Source: Candidatus Woesearchaeota archaeon (GTDB taxonomy: Archaea; Nanobdellota; Nanobdellia; Woesearchaeales; DSVV01). From it: a stretch of DNA of 64,000 nucleotides. Of the stretch, positions 45,184 to 53,013 are shown one piece after another; the first letter of the stretch is position 1; the number at the start of each line of letters is the position of its first letter. The notes below the pieces were generated by a model, which was not told where the DNA came from, searched no databases, and saw nothing but the letters and a program-made list of their open reading frames with translations. Position numbers and translations under genes: made by a program. Location: assembly GCA_016192995.1 (NCBI GenBank), contig JACPTB010000002.1:1-64000 (forward strand). The letters run 5' to 3'.

Positions 45184-45936
45184 ATGAATGCAAATCAAAC
45201 GATACAGCCAATATTAGAAGAGATAGGCTTGGCAGGAAATGAAGCAAAAGTATATCTTGCATTATTGGAAAAAGGTCCAAACTTGGCAGGTGAAATAACC
45301 AAAATATCAGGTGTTAATAGAACTAACGTATACGACGCATTGGAGAAATTAACGCAAAAAGGATTAGTCAGCTACATCAATACAGCAAACAGAAAATGTT
45401 TTCAGGCAGCAGAGCCAAAAAGATTCATGCTTTATTTGGAAGATAAACAAAAACAGTTAGAACATAAAAAGCAGTTATTCAGCAAAGTTCTCCCGGAATT
45501 GCAAGCAAGGAAAAAACTATCAAAACAAGGGCAGGAAGCAACGCTTTACAAAGGAAAAAAAGGACTGCAGTCAATTACTGAAGATGTTCTTAATACTAAA
45601 AAAGAACTGTTAGTCTTTGGAGCCGAAGGAAAATTAGTTGAAGTATTCAAACATTATGCAGAACAATGGCATATACGAAGAGCAAAATTAAATATTATCA
45701 TTAAAATTATTTTCAACGAAACAGTAAAAAAGAAAAAAGCAGGATCGCCTTGGAAAAAATGCATAATGAGATTCACCAAACAAGAAGCAACGCCAGCAAC
45801 AACATGGGTTTACGGCGACAAAGTAGCAATCATTGTCTGGAGTGAACAACCTATTGCAACATTGCTCCAAAGCAAAGAAATAGCAGATTCTTACAAGGAA
45901 TTCTTTAAAGTGTTGTGGAAGAATGCTAAGGAATAG
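45184..45936 (+). CDS. TrmB-family transcriptional regulator
   Basis: The 250-residue protein has the TrmB winged helix (LEEIGLAGNEAKVYLALLEK; GVNRTNVYDALEKLTQKGLV) and C-terminal effector domain (GKKGLQSITEDVLNTKKELL; YGDKVAIIVWSEQPIATLLQ). A TATA-like AATATTTATAAGC lies about 30 bases upstream in the gap shared with the divergent solute-binding protein gene. Paralogous to 27676; the remnant at 47303 is closest to this type. Confidence 0.88.
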   Translation: MNANQTIQPILEEIGLAGNEAKVYLALLEKGPNLAGEITKISGVNRTNVYDALEKLTQKGLVSYINTANRKCFQAAEPKRFMLYLEDKQKQLEHKKQLFSKVLPELQARKKLSKQGQEATLYKGKKGLQSITEDVLNTKKELLVFGAEGKLVEVFKHYAEQWHIRRAKLNIIIKIIFNETVKKKKAGSPWKKCIMRFTKQEATPATTWVYGDKVAIIVWSEQPIATLLQSKEIADSYKEFFKVLWKNAKE

Positions 45937-45974
45937 AAACATTTAAATATTAAAGTTATCAACTATAATAACAT

Positions 45975-46835
45975 ATGTTATCAAAAATAATAACAAAAGT
46001 AAACGAACGGATATTAAGGCATCTCATAGACCAAAAAGCAAGTTTAACTGAAATAGCAACTGCTACAAAAACAACAAAAGCAAATATATCGCGATCATTA
46101 AAAATATTGGAAAAAGAAGATCTTATAAGGAAAGAAATTAAAGGAAAAACCCATATATATAGATTTAATTATTTCCATAGGTATGCAAATACTATTCTTA
46201 AGTTGTTCTTAGATGATATTAAAAAAAAATATGATCAGAAATTATGTTACAAACCAGCGTTATTAAATGGATTACTGAAACAGATGCTTAATGATAATTA
46301 TGTAGGCGTAATTTTTTTCGGTTCAAGTATAAACAGAAATTTTAATGATATTGATATTTTTATTCTCCTTAAAAAAACAGATGGCAGCAAGGCGTTGATA
46401 GAACGCATTAAAAAAATAGATTTTAGATTTTCACCCATCATTGGCACACTTCAAGAAATAGAGAACGGCTTAAGTCATGAAGATATGCTTTTTAAAAATA
46501 TCACCAACGGCCTACCATACTCTTGTGAACAAGAGGTCATTTATCTAAAGTATAGATCATTCTTCTTGAAAAAGCAAGATATTGAAGAGAGATTTATAAT
46601 AGGTTATAGAGAGATCTTGTCATGCCTTGAGTTTTCTGAAAAAGAATATTTAAAAAGACATTTAGAAAAGGGTATTAGGGATATTATGTATGCAGCGATG
46701 AATTATAAAGATTTAAGCCCTAAGGATGACAGAGAATTAGATGTAATGTTCAAGAAATCCTATAAAATGAAGCTTCCTGACAAGGTAAATAAAGCACTGC
46801 AGTTTGCAGAGAAAATAGGTGGATCAATTTTATGA
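45975..46835 (+). CDS. winged-helix plus MNT nucleotidyltransferase antitoxin
   Basis: The 286-residue protein has a winged helix (residues 5-65; KASLTEIATATKTTKANISR, LKILEKEDLIRKEIKG) and a minimal nucleotidyltransferase domain with GVIFFGSSINRNFNDIDIFI (G-S-S then D-x-D, about 113-132), followed by a helical tail. Together with the overlapping HEPN gene it forms an MNT-HEPN toxin-antitoxin pair, in which MNT AMPylates the HEPN RNase. The winged helix probably binds the operator. Confidence 0.85.
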   Translation: MLSKIITKVNERILRHLIDQKASLTEIATATKTTKANISRSLKILEKEDLIRKEIKGKTHIYRFNYFHRYANTILKLFLDDIKKKYDQKLCYKPALLNGLLKQMLNDNYVGVIFFGSSINRNFNDIDIFILLKKTDGSKALIERIKKIDFRFSPIIGTLQEIENGLSHEDMLFKNITNGLPYSCEQEVIYLKYRSFFLKKQDIEERFIIGYREILSCLEFSEKEYLKRHLEKGIRDIMYAAMNYKDLSPKDDRELDVMFKKSYKMKLPDKVNKALQFAEKIGGSIL

Positions 46836-47290
46836 GAGAAGAAGAAATTAAAACAGAATTAGGTTTAGGAGTACGTTGTTTTCTTGAAGTTAAAGAGAGA
46901 AGCAAGAGAGTTACCATAGATCATTTTGAAGAGCTGCAGCTATTAGAATCATCATTCAGCAGATTATTTCTCTGTGTTGAACATGTATCTAATGCATTAC
47001 TTGTTTTTGAAACTGGAAATTTCAGTAAGAAACATTTTGGAGATTTTGCAAAACTAGAAAACATAAAACAGAAATATAGTCTTGATTTGCAAAAACTTTA
47101 TCACAAAACATATTCGTTTAGAGCTTATGCTGATTATAGAAAATTTCCTGAAATTGAAAAAGATTTTAATCGAGAAACTCTTAAACAAGAGCTTAAAACT
47201 GTCGAAACAACCATAAGCACTGTAATTAATATTATCAAACAAAAGATAAATTTAGAACAACTAGAGTTAAAAATTAAAGAACAAAAATAA
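46832..47290 (+). CDS. HEPN-domain toxin
   Basis: The 152-residue all-helical protein overlaps the MNT gene by four bases. Its HEPN signature is SFRAYADYRKFPEI (about 95-108), with the Arg-x-x-x-Asp-Tyr RNase motif and the tyrosine that MNT partners modify. The N-terminal helix LQLLESSFSRLFLCVEHVSNALL is typical of the family. Confidence 0.87.
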   Translation: MREEEIKTELGLGVRCFLEVKERSKRVTIDHFEELQLLESSFSRLFLCVEHVSNALLVFETGNFSKKHFGDFAKLENIKQKYSLDLQKLYHKTYSFRAYADYRKFPEIEKDFNRETLKQELKTVETTISTVINIIKQKINLEQLELKIKEQK

Positions 47291-47302
47291 AACAATTAAG
47301 AG

Positions 47303-47440
47303 CTATTTTGTGTCTTTATTTTTCCAGAAATAATCAAAATAACCTTTAAAGCTCGCACGTATTTCTTCAGATTCAATAACAAAAGCAAAAGGCTGTTTAG
47401 TCCACAATATTTGTGCAACTTTATTCCCAAAAATAATAAT
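47303..47440 (-). pseudogene. 3' fragment of a TrmB-family regulator gene
   Basis: The minus strand from 47440 reads 45 codons and a stop: IIIFGNKVAQILWTKQPFAF, then VIESEEIRASFKGYFDYFWK and NKDTK. It aligns with the end of the TrmB at 45184 (VYGDKVAIIVWSEQP, LQSKEIADSYKEFFKVLW). The preserved part stops exactly where the TGTAGACCCTAA motif begins at 47441, so the rest of the gene was lost when the Fic segment arrived or by deletion at its edge. Confidence 0.75.
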
Positions 47441-47483
47441 TGTAGACCCTAAAACACAATCTTTAAATATATGTAGACCCTAA
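47441..47483 (+). repeat. pair of TGTAGACCCTAA motifs upstream of the second Fic gene
   Basis: Identical copies at 47441-47452 and 47472-47483 are 31 bp apart, start to start. The second lies between a TATA-like CTTTAAATATA and the Fic ATG at 47494. The intervening bases differ from those of the downstream pair, so only motif and spacing are conserved. Confidence 0.8.
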
Positions 47484-47493
47484 TAATCATACC

Positions 47494-48471
47494 ATGCACA
47501 TTGAAAAGAAGAACATACAAGGAAAAAACTATTATTATGCCCGTGTTTCAGCTAGAGTAGGTAATAAAGTAAAAAAGAAAACCGTTGCTTATTTAGGCAA
47601 AGATCCTATTTCTAAAAAAGAATTAAATAAGAAAATAAAGAGAATTTCTTCAACAAAAGTTAATTTTATTCTCAAAAATATGAAAGAAGATAAGGAAGAT
47701 TGGAACATAGTGTTTCTCTCATCTGAAGAGCTTAAGAAAATCGAAGAAATCAAGCAAGATTTCAAGAAAAAGTTGGATATAGATGATGAAAAACTAAAAG
47801 AAGATATGTTTAAAGATTTTAAAACAGAATATATTTACAACACCAATGCCATTGAAGGAAATTCATTAACATTGCAGGAAACTAATCTGCTGCTTAATGA
47901 AAACATAACACCAAAAGGTAAGGATTTGCGGGAGATTTACGACCATATTAATGAAAAGGATACCTTTGATTATATTATTAAAGAAAAACCAACAATAAAC
48001 AAGGAAATAATTATAGATATTCATCAAAGACTGGTTAAAAATATTGACCAGAGGACAGGATCGTTTAGAAAGCAAAACGTAAGAGTATTTGGTGCTGAAT
48101 TTACGCCGACTGAAGCAAAATACGTTGAAATTGATATGAACATTTTATTAAAATGGCATGAACAACATAAGAGAAAACTGCATCCATTAATTCTTGCCAG
48201 TATTTTTCATGAAAAGTTTGAAAAGATACATCCATTTTATGATGGGAATGGAAGAACAGGAAGAATGTTAATCAATCTTATCATATTGCAGAATAATCTG
48301 CCACCATTAGTAATCAAAAACAAAACCAGAAACGAATATTATACAGCTCTATCTGAAGGTCACAAAGCTGATTTAACTAAATTAGAGCCTGAAAAATATC
48401 AAAAGATAGTAACATTTTGCTATAAAGCATTTATTGATACTTATGAAAAAATATTTTCAAAGTGGGGATAA
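47494..48471 (+). CDS. Fic-family protein (class II)
   Basis: The 325-residue protein has a basic N-terminal domain (MHIEKKNIQGKNYYYARVSA), the inhibitory motif NTNAIEGNSLT (about 115-125), and HPFYDGNGRTGR (about 245-256) as catalytic loop. It is a paralogue of the gene at 29912. It stands alone within a 1079-bp segment bounded on each side by two copies of TGTAGACCCTAA. AMP transfer onto a protein is the usual activity; target unknown. Confidence 0.9.
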   Translation: MHIEKKNIQGKNYYYARVSARVGNKVKKKTVAYLGKDPISKKELNKKIKRISSTKVNFILKNMKEDKEDWNIVFLSSEELKKIEEIKQDFKKKLDIDDEKLKEDMFKDFKTEYIYNTNAIEGNSLTLQETNLLLNENITPKGKDLREIYDHINEKDTFDYIIKEKPTINKEIIIDIHQRLVKNIDQRTGSFRKQNVRVFGAEFTPTEAKYVEIDMNILLKWHEQHKRKLHPLILASIFHEKFEKIHPFYDGNGRTGRMLINLIILQNNLPPLVIKNKTRNEYYTALSEGHKADLTKLEPEKYQKIVTFCYKAFIDTYEKIFSKWG

Positions 48472-48476
48472 TCATT

Positions 48477-48519
48477 TGTAGACCCTAATTAATAAAATAA
48501 ATATTAATGTAGACCCTAA
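48477..48519 (+). repeat. pair of TGTAGACCCTAA motifs downstream of the second Fic gene
   Basis: Copies at 48477-48488 and 48508-48519 are again exactly 31 bp apart and in the same orientation as the upstream pair. They fall after the Fic stop and just before the end of the receiver gene at 48530. Confidence 0.8.
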
Positions 48520-48529
48520 AAATAGCCAA

Positions 48530-48883
48530 TTATTTGCTTGTCATTATTTCGCCAATTTTTCTAACTAAATCATCAATCCCAAATGGCTTTTTTAAAAAAG
48601 AGTCAGCATCAGGTGCTTTTTCAGGATAACAAGAAATTGAAAGAATAGGTCTTCGAGAATATTTTTGTTTTAATGCAATAACAAGATCATCACCACTATA
48701 ACGCACGCCAAGTTCGCGATCAACAATCGCAAGATCATACCGCAAATCTAAATCTCTTAAATCATCCAAGCAAGCTTCGGCTGAATCATAATGAAAAACA
48801 AAGTGACCTCTTTTTTCGAGCATCCTCTTTACCATACTGCCGGCTATTGCTTCATTTTCAACATAAAGTATTCCATAGGACAT
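48530..48883 (-). CDS. single-domain response regulator
   Basis: The 117-residue protein is a stand-alone receiver: ILYVENEAIAG (acidic turn reduced to EN), phosphoacceptor D55 in LAIVDRELG, conserved Ser/Thr in ILSIS, and lysine in FLKKPF. No output domain. It lies six bases after the aldo-keto reductase gene on the same strand and may be cotranscribed with it. Confidence 0.85.
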   Translation of the reverse strand: MSYGILYVENEAIAGSMVKRMLEKRGHFVFHYDSAEACLDDLRDLDLRYDLAIVDRELGVRYSGDDLVIALKQKYSRRPILSISCYPEKAPDADSFLKKPFGIDDLVRKIGEIMTSK

Positions 48884-48889
48884 GTATAA

Positions 48890-49726
48890 TTACCTCACTT
48901 TCTTCGGCAGCAATTCATCTTCATCAATAAACCAACACATCCGTAGATCTTCATTCATTGCATCCAACTGCTGCATATCTTCTTTGCTCAGCTGAAAATC
49001 AAACACATCTGCATTAGATGTAATTCTCCCAGGATGAACTGATTTGGGAATAGCAACGAGATTGTGCTGCAAGCTCCATCTTATTAATATTTGTGCAGGA
49101 TCTTTATTATATTTTCGAGCTATTGCTGCAAGCTTTTTATCAGCCAATTTTTTGCCATGTGCTAATGGAGAATACGCTTCCAACTGAATACCATGTTTCT
49201 GGCAGAATTTCAAAAGATCTTTTTGATATAAATAAGGATTAAATTCAACTTGGTTAATGGCAGGAACTATATCGCAAACAGATAATAATTCTTCCAAATG
49301 ATGCACGAGAAAATTGCTAACCCCAATTGCCTTGCACTTTCCTTCATCATACAATTCCTCTAAATTTCGCCAGGCATCAAGCCTATTTTTAACCGGCCAA
49401 TGAATAAGATACAAATCAACATAATCAGTTTGCAATTTTTTCAGGCTCTGTTCAAGCGCTAACCGCGGATCATTAGTATCATCGTTCCATAATTTAGTAG
49501 TAAGAAAAATATCTTTCCGAGGAATACCACTTTTTTTAATCGCTGCTCCAACGCTTTCCTCATTGCGATAAATTGCAGCAGTATCAATATGACGATACCC
49601 TACTTTTAATGCATCTAAAACAGCTTGCTCGCATTCCTTTCCAGGAGCAGTCTTCCACGTTCCCAAGCCCAATCGTGGAATATTGATGCCATTATTGAGT
49701 TGGATAGTTGATTGAAGATTAAGCAT
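48890..49726 (-). CDS. aldo/keto reductase
   Basis: The 278-residue NADPH-dependent oxidoreductase has the catalytic tetrad: Asp and Tyr in HIDTAAIYRNEESVG (about 46-60), Lys in LTTKLWND, and His in LIHWPVKN. GVSNFLVHHLEELL and the coenzyme loop IPKSVHPGRI are typical of the 2,5-diketogluconate reductase group. ATG 49726 is preferred to TTG 49732. Substrates are usually small aldehydes or ketones; none is determined here. Confidence 0.93.
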   Translation of the reverse strand: MLNLQSTIQLNNGINIPRLGLGTWKTAPGKECEQAVLDALKVGYRHIDTAAIYRNEESVGAAIKKSGIPRKDIFLTTKLWNDDTNDPRLALEQSLKKLQTDYVDLYLIHWPVKNRLDAWRNLEELYDEGKCKAIGVSNFLVHHLEELLSVCDIVPAINQVEFNPYLYQKDLLKFCQKHGIQLEAYSPLAHGKKLADKKLAAIARKYNKDPAQILIRWSLQHNLVAIPKSVHPGRITSNADVFDFQLSKEDMQQLDAMNEDLRMCWFIDEDELLPKKVR

Positions 49727-49817
49727 AAACAATAGGTCTTTGACTTACTATAAATAATTAATCATTTTTCATAAACTTTATAAGTAAGTATATCTTATTA
49801 TCTTATTAGGTGAGAAT

Positions 49818-50081
49818 ATGACTCAAACGGTTTTAACAAAATTATCATCGCGAGGACAAATAGTTATACCTATGAATATACGAAATCAACTTGGTTTAAA
49901 GGATGGAGAGACATTTGCTATTACTGGAAAACATGATACCTTAATTCTCAAAAAGATTAAAACACCATCATCTAAAGAATTATTCGAAGATATTCATGCA
50001 TGGGGTGTATCTTTTGCAAAGAAAAGAAATCTTAGAGAAAAATATCTTCAAGAATTAATTAAAAAAGGCAGGCAACTTTGA
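49818..50081 (+). CDS. vapB: AbrB-type antitoxin
   Basis: The 87-residue protein has TKLSSRGQIVIPMNIRNQLG, the swapped-hairpin AbrB domain, then GETFAITGKHDTLILKK and a helical toxin-binding tail. GGTGAGAAT lies just before the ATG. It overlaps the toxin gene by four bases. Confidence 0.88.
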   Translation: MTQTVLTKLSSRGQIVIPMNIRNQLGLKDGETFAITGKHDTLILKKIKTPSSKELFEDIHAWGVSFAKKRNLREKYLQELIKKGRQL

Positions 50082-50488
50082 TCCGTATTGTAGTAGATAC
50101 TAATATCTTAATCTCAAGTATTTTCTGGAATGGTGATCCTTATAAAATTGTACAGCTTTGTCTTGATTCAGAGCTACAAATAATTATATCAAATGAAATA
50201 ATTGCTGAAACAACAAGAGTTTTGAAAAGAGATTTTCATCTTGAAGAAACAGAAATTCATGATATTTTAGAATGTATTAAAAGTTATGCAACTATTTGTA
50301 AAAATATTATAACTATCGAAAAAATTAGTAGAGATCCCCTTGATGACCATATCATAGCTTGTGCGACTGCATCGAAATCAGACATTATTGTTACAAGAGA
50401 TCAGGATTTATTAGTATTAAAAGAATATTTTAACATAAAAATAGTAACGCCAGAACAATTTTTACAAGACTTTCACGTACAAAAATAA
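50078..50488 (+). CDS. vapC: PIN-domain toxin (COG1569 type)
   Basis: The 136-residue PIN protein starts at TTG 50078 (IRIVVDTNILISSIFW, Asp6), with SNEIIAETTRVL (Glu), DDHIIACATASKSD (Asp) and IVTRDQDLLVL (Asp). It is coupled to the AbrB antitoxin. Complete active site. Confidence 0.88.
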   Translation: MIRIVVDTNILISSIFWNGDPYKIVQLCLDSELQIIISNEIIAETTRVLKRDFHLEETEIHDILECIKSYATICKNIITIEKISRDPLDDHIIACATASKSDIIVTRDQDLLVLKEYFNIKIVTPEQFLQDFHVQK

Positions 50489-50526
50489 ACAACATTTAAA
50501 TATAAGTATCGCCATTCGTGTTAGTT

Positions 50527-50646
50527 ATGCAGAAACAATCATCAGCTAAAACACAGAACAAAACTGAATACCAGTACATTTCTTTAGCTAAAGCAACCAG
50601 TGTTTCTGAATACTTTAAACAATTCTTCTATTATTTCTTTAACTAG
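50527..50646 (+). CDS. 39-residue hypothetical ORF
   Basis: A TATA-like ATTTAAATATAAG at about 50493-50505 precedes ATG 50527 at leaderless distance. The frame encodes MQKQSSAKTQNKTEYQYISL and an aromatic end (FKQFFYYFFN). Whether it is translated is uncertain; it may be a decayed gene end or a small membrane-active peptide. Confidence 0.3.
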   Translation: MQKQSSAKTQNKTEYQYISLAKATSVSEYFKQFFYYFFN

Positions 50647-50814
50647 GTCTGAGATAGTATAAACTACATCTTCAGGACCAAAAGAGCAATTATATCAATG
50701 ATAATTTATTTATTTTTTCTTTTAAGTGTATAGTTTCAGAAATTATAGGGATATGGATGAAGTATAATAGCTAAACCGTAAAATATAACTACATGTACAT
50801 ACATTTACATTAAT

Positions 50815-50979
50815 ATGGCAACAAAATGTATTACCATTACAGAAAGTTCCTATAAAAAATTATTACTGAAAAAGGAAAATAATGAGAGTTTTAGTGAAGT
50901 TATTGACAGGCTTGCCTCTGGAAATTCATTTAGTAAACTAATAGGAATCTTAACGACAGAGGAAGGAGAAGAATATTAA
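50815..50979 (+). CDS. orphan VapB-type antitoxin
   Basis: The 54-residue frame starts MATKCITITESSYKKLLLKK and continues NNESFSEVIDRLASG, the same strand-helix-helix pattern as the antitoxin at 23303 (SQVLRRMI). No PIN gene follows; 51024 begins a different gene. Upstream lies CTACATGTACATACATTTACAT, a likely operator with repeated ACAT half-sites. It may be a remnant of a VapBC pair or an anti-addiction module. Confidence 0.6.
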   Translation: MATKCITITESSYKKLLLKKENNESFSEVIDRLASGNSFSKLIGILTTEEGEEY

Positions 50980-51023
50980 AGATAATAGAAACATATTAAA
51001 ATTCTGTTGATTAACTAAGTTGA

Positions 51024-52376
51024 ATGCCTCCATTTCAAGAAGATTATAATAAAAATTACGAATTCATTCTTAAACGTGAATATTCCTTCTTGTATGGCTA
51101 TTCCGCAGTGGTCGGAGAAGCAAGATTATTAAAACAAGAATTAGGTAAAGAAGATGCAGTAAGGGCAGATGGCAAAGACGGCTGGATTAGTCTATATCGT
51201 GAAAAAGGCGCACAGAAAAAACTGAATAAGAAACTGTACCATGACTTAAAAAAAGACCCGCTATTAATGAATGTTATTATCAACGAATTAGAAGAAAAAG
51301 GCAGTCATTTTATTGCAGTTGTAAATAACATGGTGATTTCAGAGCAAACTTCTGTTGAACAGTTGAAAAGTTATTATAAGGATTATTATAATGGGTTGAT
51401 TAATTTTTGTGTCATATTGTGGAAATCATTTTATTTAGTTGATATTATGGCAATTATTTTCAAAGAAGCTTTAGAACAGGAATTGCCACCAGAAAAAGTA
51501 GAAGATGCAATCAAACATTATTCACATCCTTCTGAAAAAGCAGTTCTACTGAGAATTGCAGATTATTTCAAAAAAGAACATGACACCAATAAAAGAATAG
51601 AGTATGTAAAAGAACATGCGCCTTGGATTGGTAATACAGATCCCTTTGTAAAACCATTAGATAGTACACAAATCCGTGAATATGTGCTTTCATTCAAAAT
51701 AAATAATAATGAACAATATGAAAATCATCCTGATTTTCATGTTAAAAATAAGGAGATTATAAAAGTATACCAGAAATTCCTTTATATTAAAGACAAACGT
51801 GATGAATACCGCAGAGAAGCATTCTATCTTGGACAAAAGCTTGTAACACAACTTGCAAAGAGATTACATTTAGTTAATGACAAAGATCTCGGTTATTTAC
51901 TTCCTGAAGAAACAATGCTATCTAAAAAACAGATTGATGCAATTATTGAAAAACGAAAAGAAGCTTTTATTGTTGAGATGCATGGAGAGACTATAACAAC
52001 ACAACAAGGAAAAGAAATATTAAATAATTTTATTGAGAAACAGCTCACTGAACAAATACATGAAATTAAAGGGATCGTAGGAAGCAAAGGCAAAACCATC
52101 GGAAAAGTGCAGGTAATAACTAAAAGAGAAGACTTACAAAGATTTGAAGAAGGAAATATATTGGTTGCTGTTACAACAAACCCAGAATACATTGTTGCCA
52201 TGCAGAAAGCATCAGCCTTTATCACTGATGAAGGTGGCATAACTTGCCATGCAGCCATTGTTGCAAGAGAGATGAATAAGCCTTGCATTGTGGGAACGAA
52301 GATTGCAACTAAGGTTTTCAAAAACAATGATATGATTGAAGTTGATGGAGAGAAAGGAATTATAAGGAAAATATAG
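51024..52376 (+). CDS. stand-alone PEP-utilizing (phosphohistidine) domain protein
   Basis: The 450-residue protein has an uncharacterised helical N-terminal region (about 1-345) and a C-terminal swivelling phosphohistidine domain of PEP synthase type: GIVGSKGKTIGKVQVI, then AFITDEGGITCHAAIVAREM with the phosphorylated histidine (about 414), and VDGEKGIIRKI. It lacks both the ATP-grasp and the PEP-barrel domains of PEP synthase and pyruvate phosphate dikinase. A paralogue lies at 57629. Function is unknown; rifampin phosphotransferase-like modules share this domain. Confidence 0.8.
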   Translation: MPPFQEDYNKNYEFILKREYSFLYGYSAVVGEARLLKQELGKEDAVRADGKDGWISLYREKGAQKKLNKKLYHDLKKDPLLMNVIINELEEKGSHFIAVVNNMVISEQTSVEQLKSYYKDYYNGLINFCVILWKSFYLVDIMAIIFKEALEQELPPEKVEDAIKHYSHPSEKAVLLRIADYFKKEHDTNKRIEYVKEHAPWIGNTDPFVKPLDSTQIREYVLSFKINNNEQYENHPDFHVKNKEIIKVYQKFLYIKDKRDEYRREAFYLGQKLVTQLAKRLHLVNDKDLGYLLPEETMLSKKQIDAIIEKRKEAFIVEMHGETITTQQGKEILNNFIEKQLTEQIHEIKGIVGSKGKTIGKVQVITKREDLQRFEEGNILVAVTTNPEYIVAMQKASAFITDEGGITCHAAIVAREMNKPCIVGTKIATKVFKNNDMIEVDGEKGIIRKI

Positions 52377-52434
52377 ATTACCGATTCTAAAAAAAATCTG
52401 TTTAAAAATTAGAAAAATTTATATAGTAAAAAAG

Positions 52435-52450
52435 ACTACATAAATGTAGT
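52435..52450. promoter_or_regulatory. operator-like palindrome before the DUF4258-type gene
   Basis: ACTACAT (52435-52441), AA, ATGTAGT (52444-52450) is a perfect inverted repeat ending five bases before ATG 52456. A TATA-like TTTATATAG lies at about 52418-52426. Position and form fit autoregulation by the TA pair. Confidence 0.55.
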
Positions 52451-52455
52451 ACAAG

Positions 52456-52674
52456 ATGAAAAACATTGTTTATTTTACTGAAATACGTCCAACTAAACAT
52501 TATCTTGAGGAACATGCTAAGGACGTACCTTGGGATAAAGTAGTTGAATTAATTTTTAGTATAAAAAACCCTCGAAAAAAGGGTGATGTGTTTGAAATTG
52601 AAAAAGATGGTTATTATCTTGTATTTAAAATTGAAGATGATGTACTATCTGTTATAAATGCAAAACTAATGTAG
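52456..52674 (+). CDS. DUF4258-like small toxin candidate
   Basis: The 72-residue protein reads TEIRPTKHYLEEHAKDVPWD, with KVVELIFSIKNPRKKGDVFE and YYLVFKIEDDVLSVINAK, a RelE/BrnT-like alpha-beta fold of the DUF4258 kind. The histidine and basic residues could be an RNase active site. It is followed after 11 bases by a zinc-finger protein in the position of an antitoxin. Confidence 0.6.
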   Translation: MKNIVYFTEIRPTKHYLEEHAKDVPWDKVVELIFSIKNPRKKGDVFEIEKDGYYLVFKIEDDVLSVINAKLM

Positions 52675-52685
52675 GTGATACTACT

Positions 52686-52997
52686 ATGAAATGCCCAAAA
52701 TGTAACACTAACTTAAAGGAAGTAGAGGTAGCAATTTACGGCGCTAAAAATAAATCTCTAAGCTATCAATGTCCAAACTGCGACTATTTTGAGTTTGAAA
52801 AAACATCAAGCAAGAAAGTGCTTGAAGAATTACGAGAAGCTCCTCTTAAAATAAAGCAGAGAATAGTCAAATTATCAGGAGAGCGACTTGGTATTTATTT
52901 GAATAATAATGTAGTAAGAAGTTTAGATTTAAAAAAAGGTGAAGAGGTGTATGTTTCTGTCCCTGACAAAAAACATATTTTAGTAGAACTTGAGTAA
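52686..52997 (+). CDS. zinc-ribbon plus AbrB-like antitoxin candidate
   Basis: The 103-residue protein has an N-terminal zinc ribbon (CPKC at 3-6 and CPNC at about 29-32) and a C-terminal half ending RSLDLKKGEEVYVSVPDKKH, which resembles an AbrB/SpoVT swapped hairpin. The zinc-ribbon plus DNA-binding arrangement recalls MqsA/YgiT antitoxins of MqsR toxins. It is cotranscribed with the DUF4258-like gene; the methyltransferase-like gene begins 16 bases later. Confidence 0.65.
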   Translation: MKCPKCNTNLKEVEVAIYGAKNKSLSYQCPNCDYFEFEKTSSKKVLEELREAPLKIKQRIVKLSGERLGIYLNNNVVRSLDLKKGEEVYVSVPDKKHILVELE

Positions 52998-53013
52998 AGA
53001 CAGGTCATAGGTA

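Noticed and set aside
47441-48519. TGTAGACCCTAA pairs as a CRISPR-like mini array
   Set aside because: The repeats are only 12 bp, occur in two pairs around a gene, and the 19-base intervals are AT-rich promoter-like sequence.
51893-52327. 144-codon minus-strand open frame within the phosphohistidine protein gene
   Set aside because: It is the antisense shadow of the gene at 51024, whose domain match is clear.
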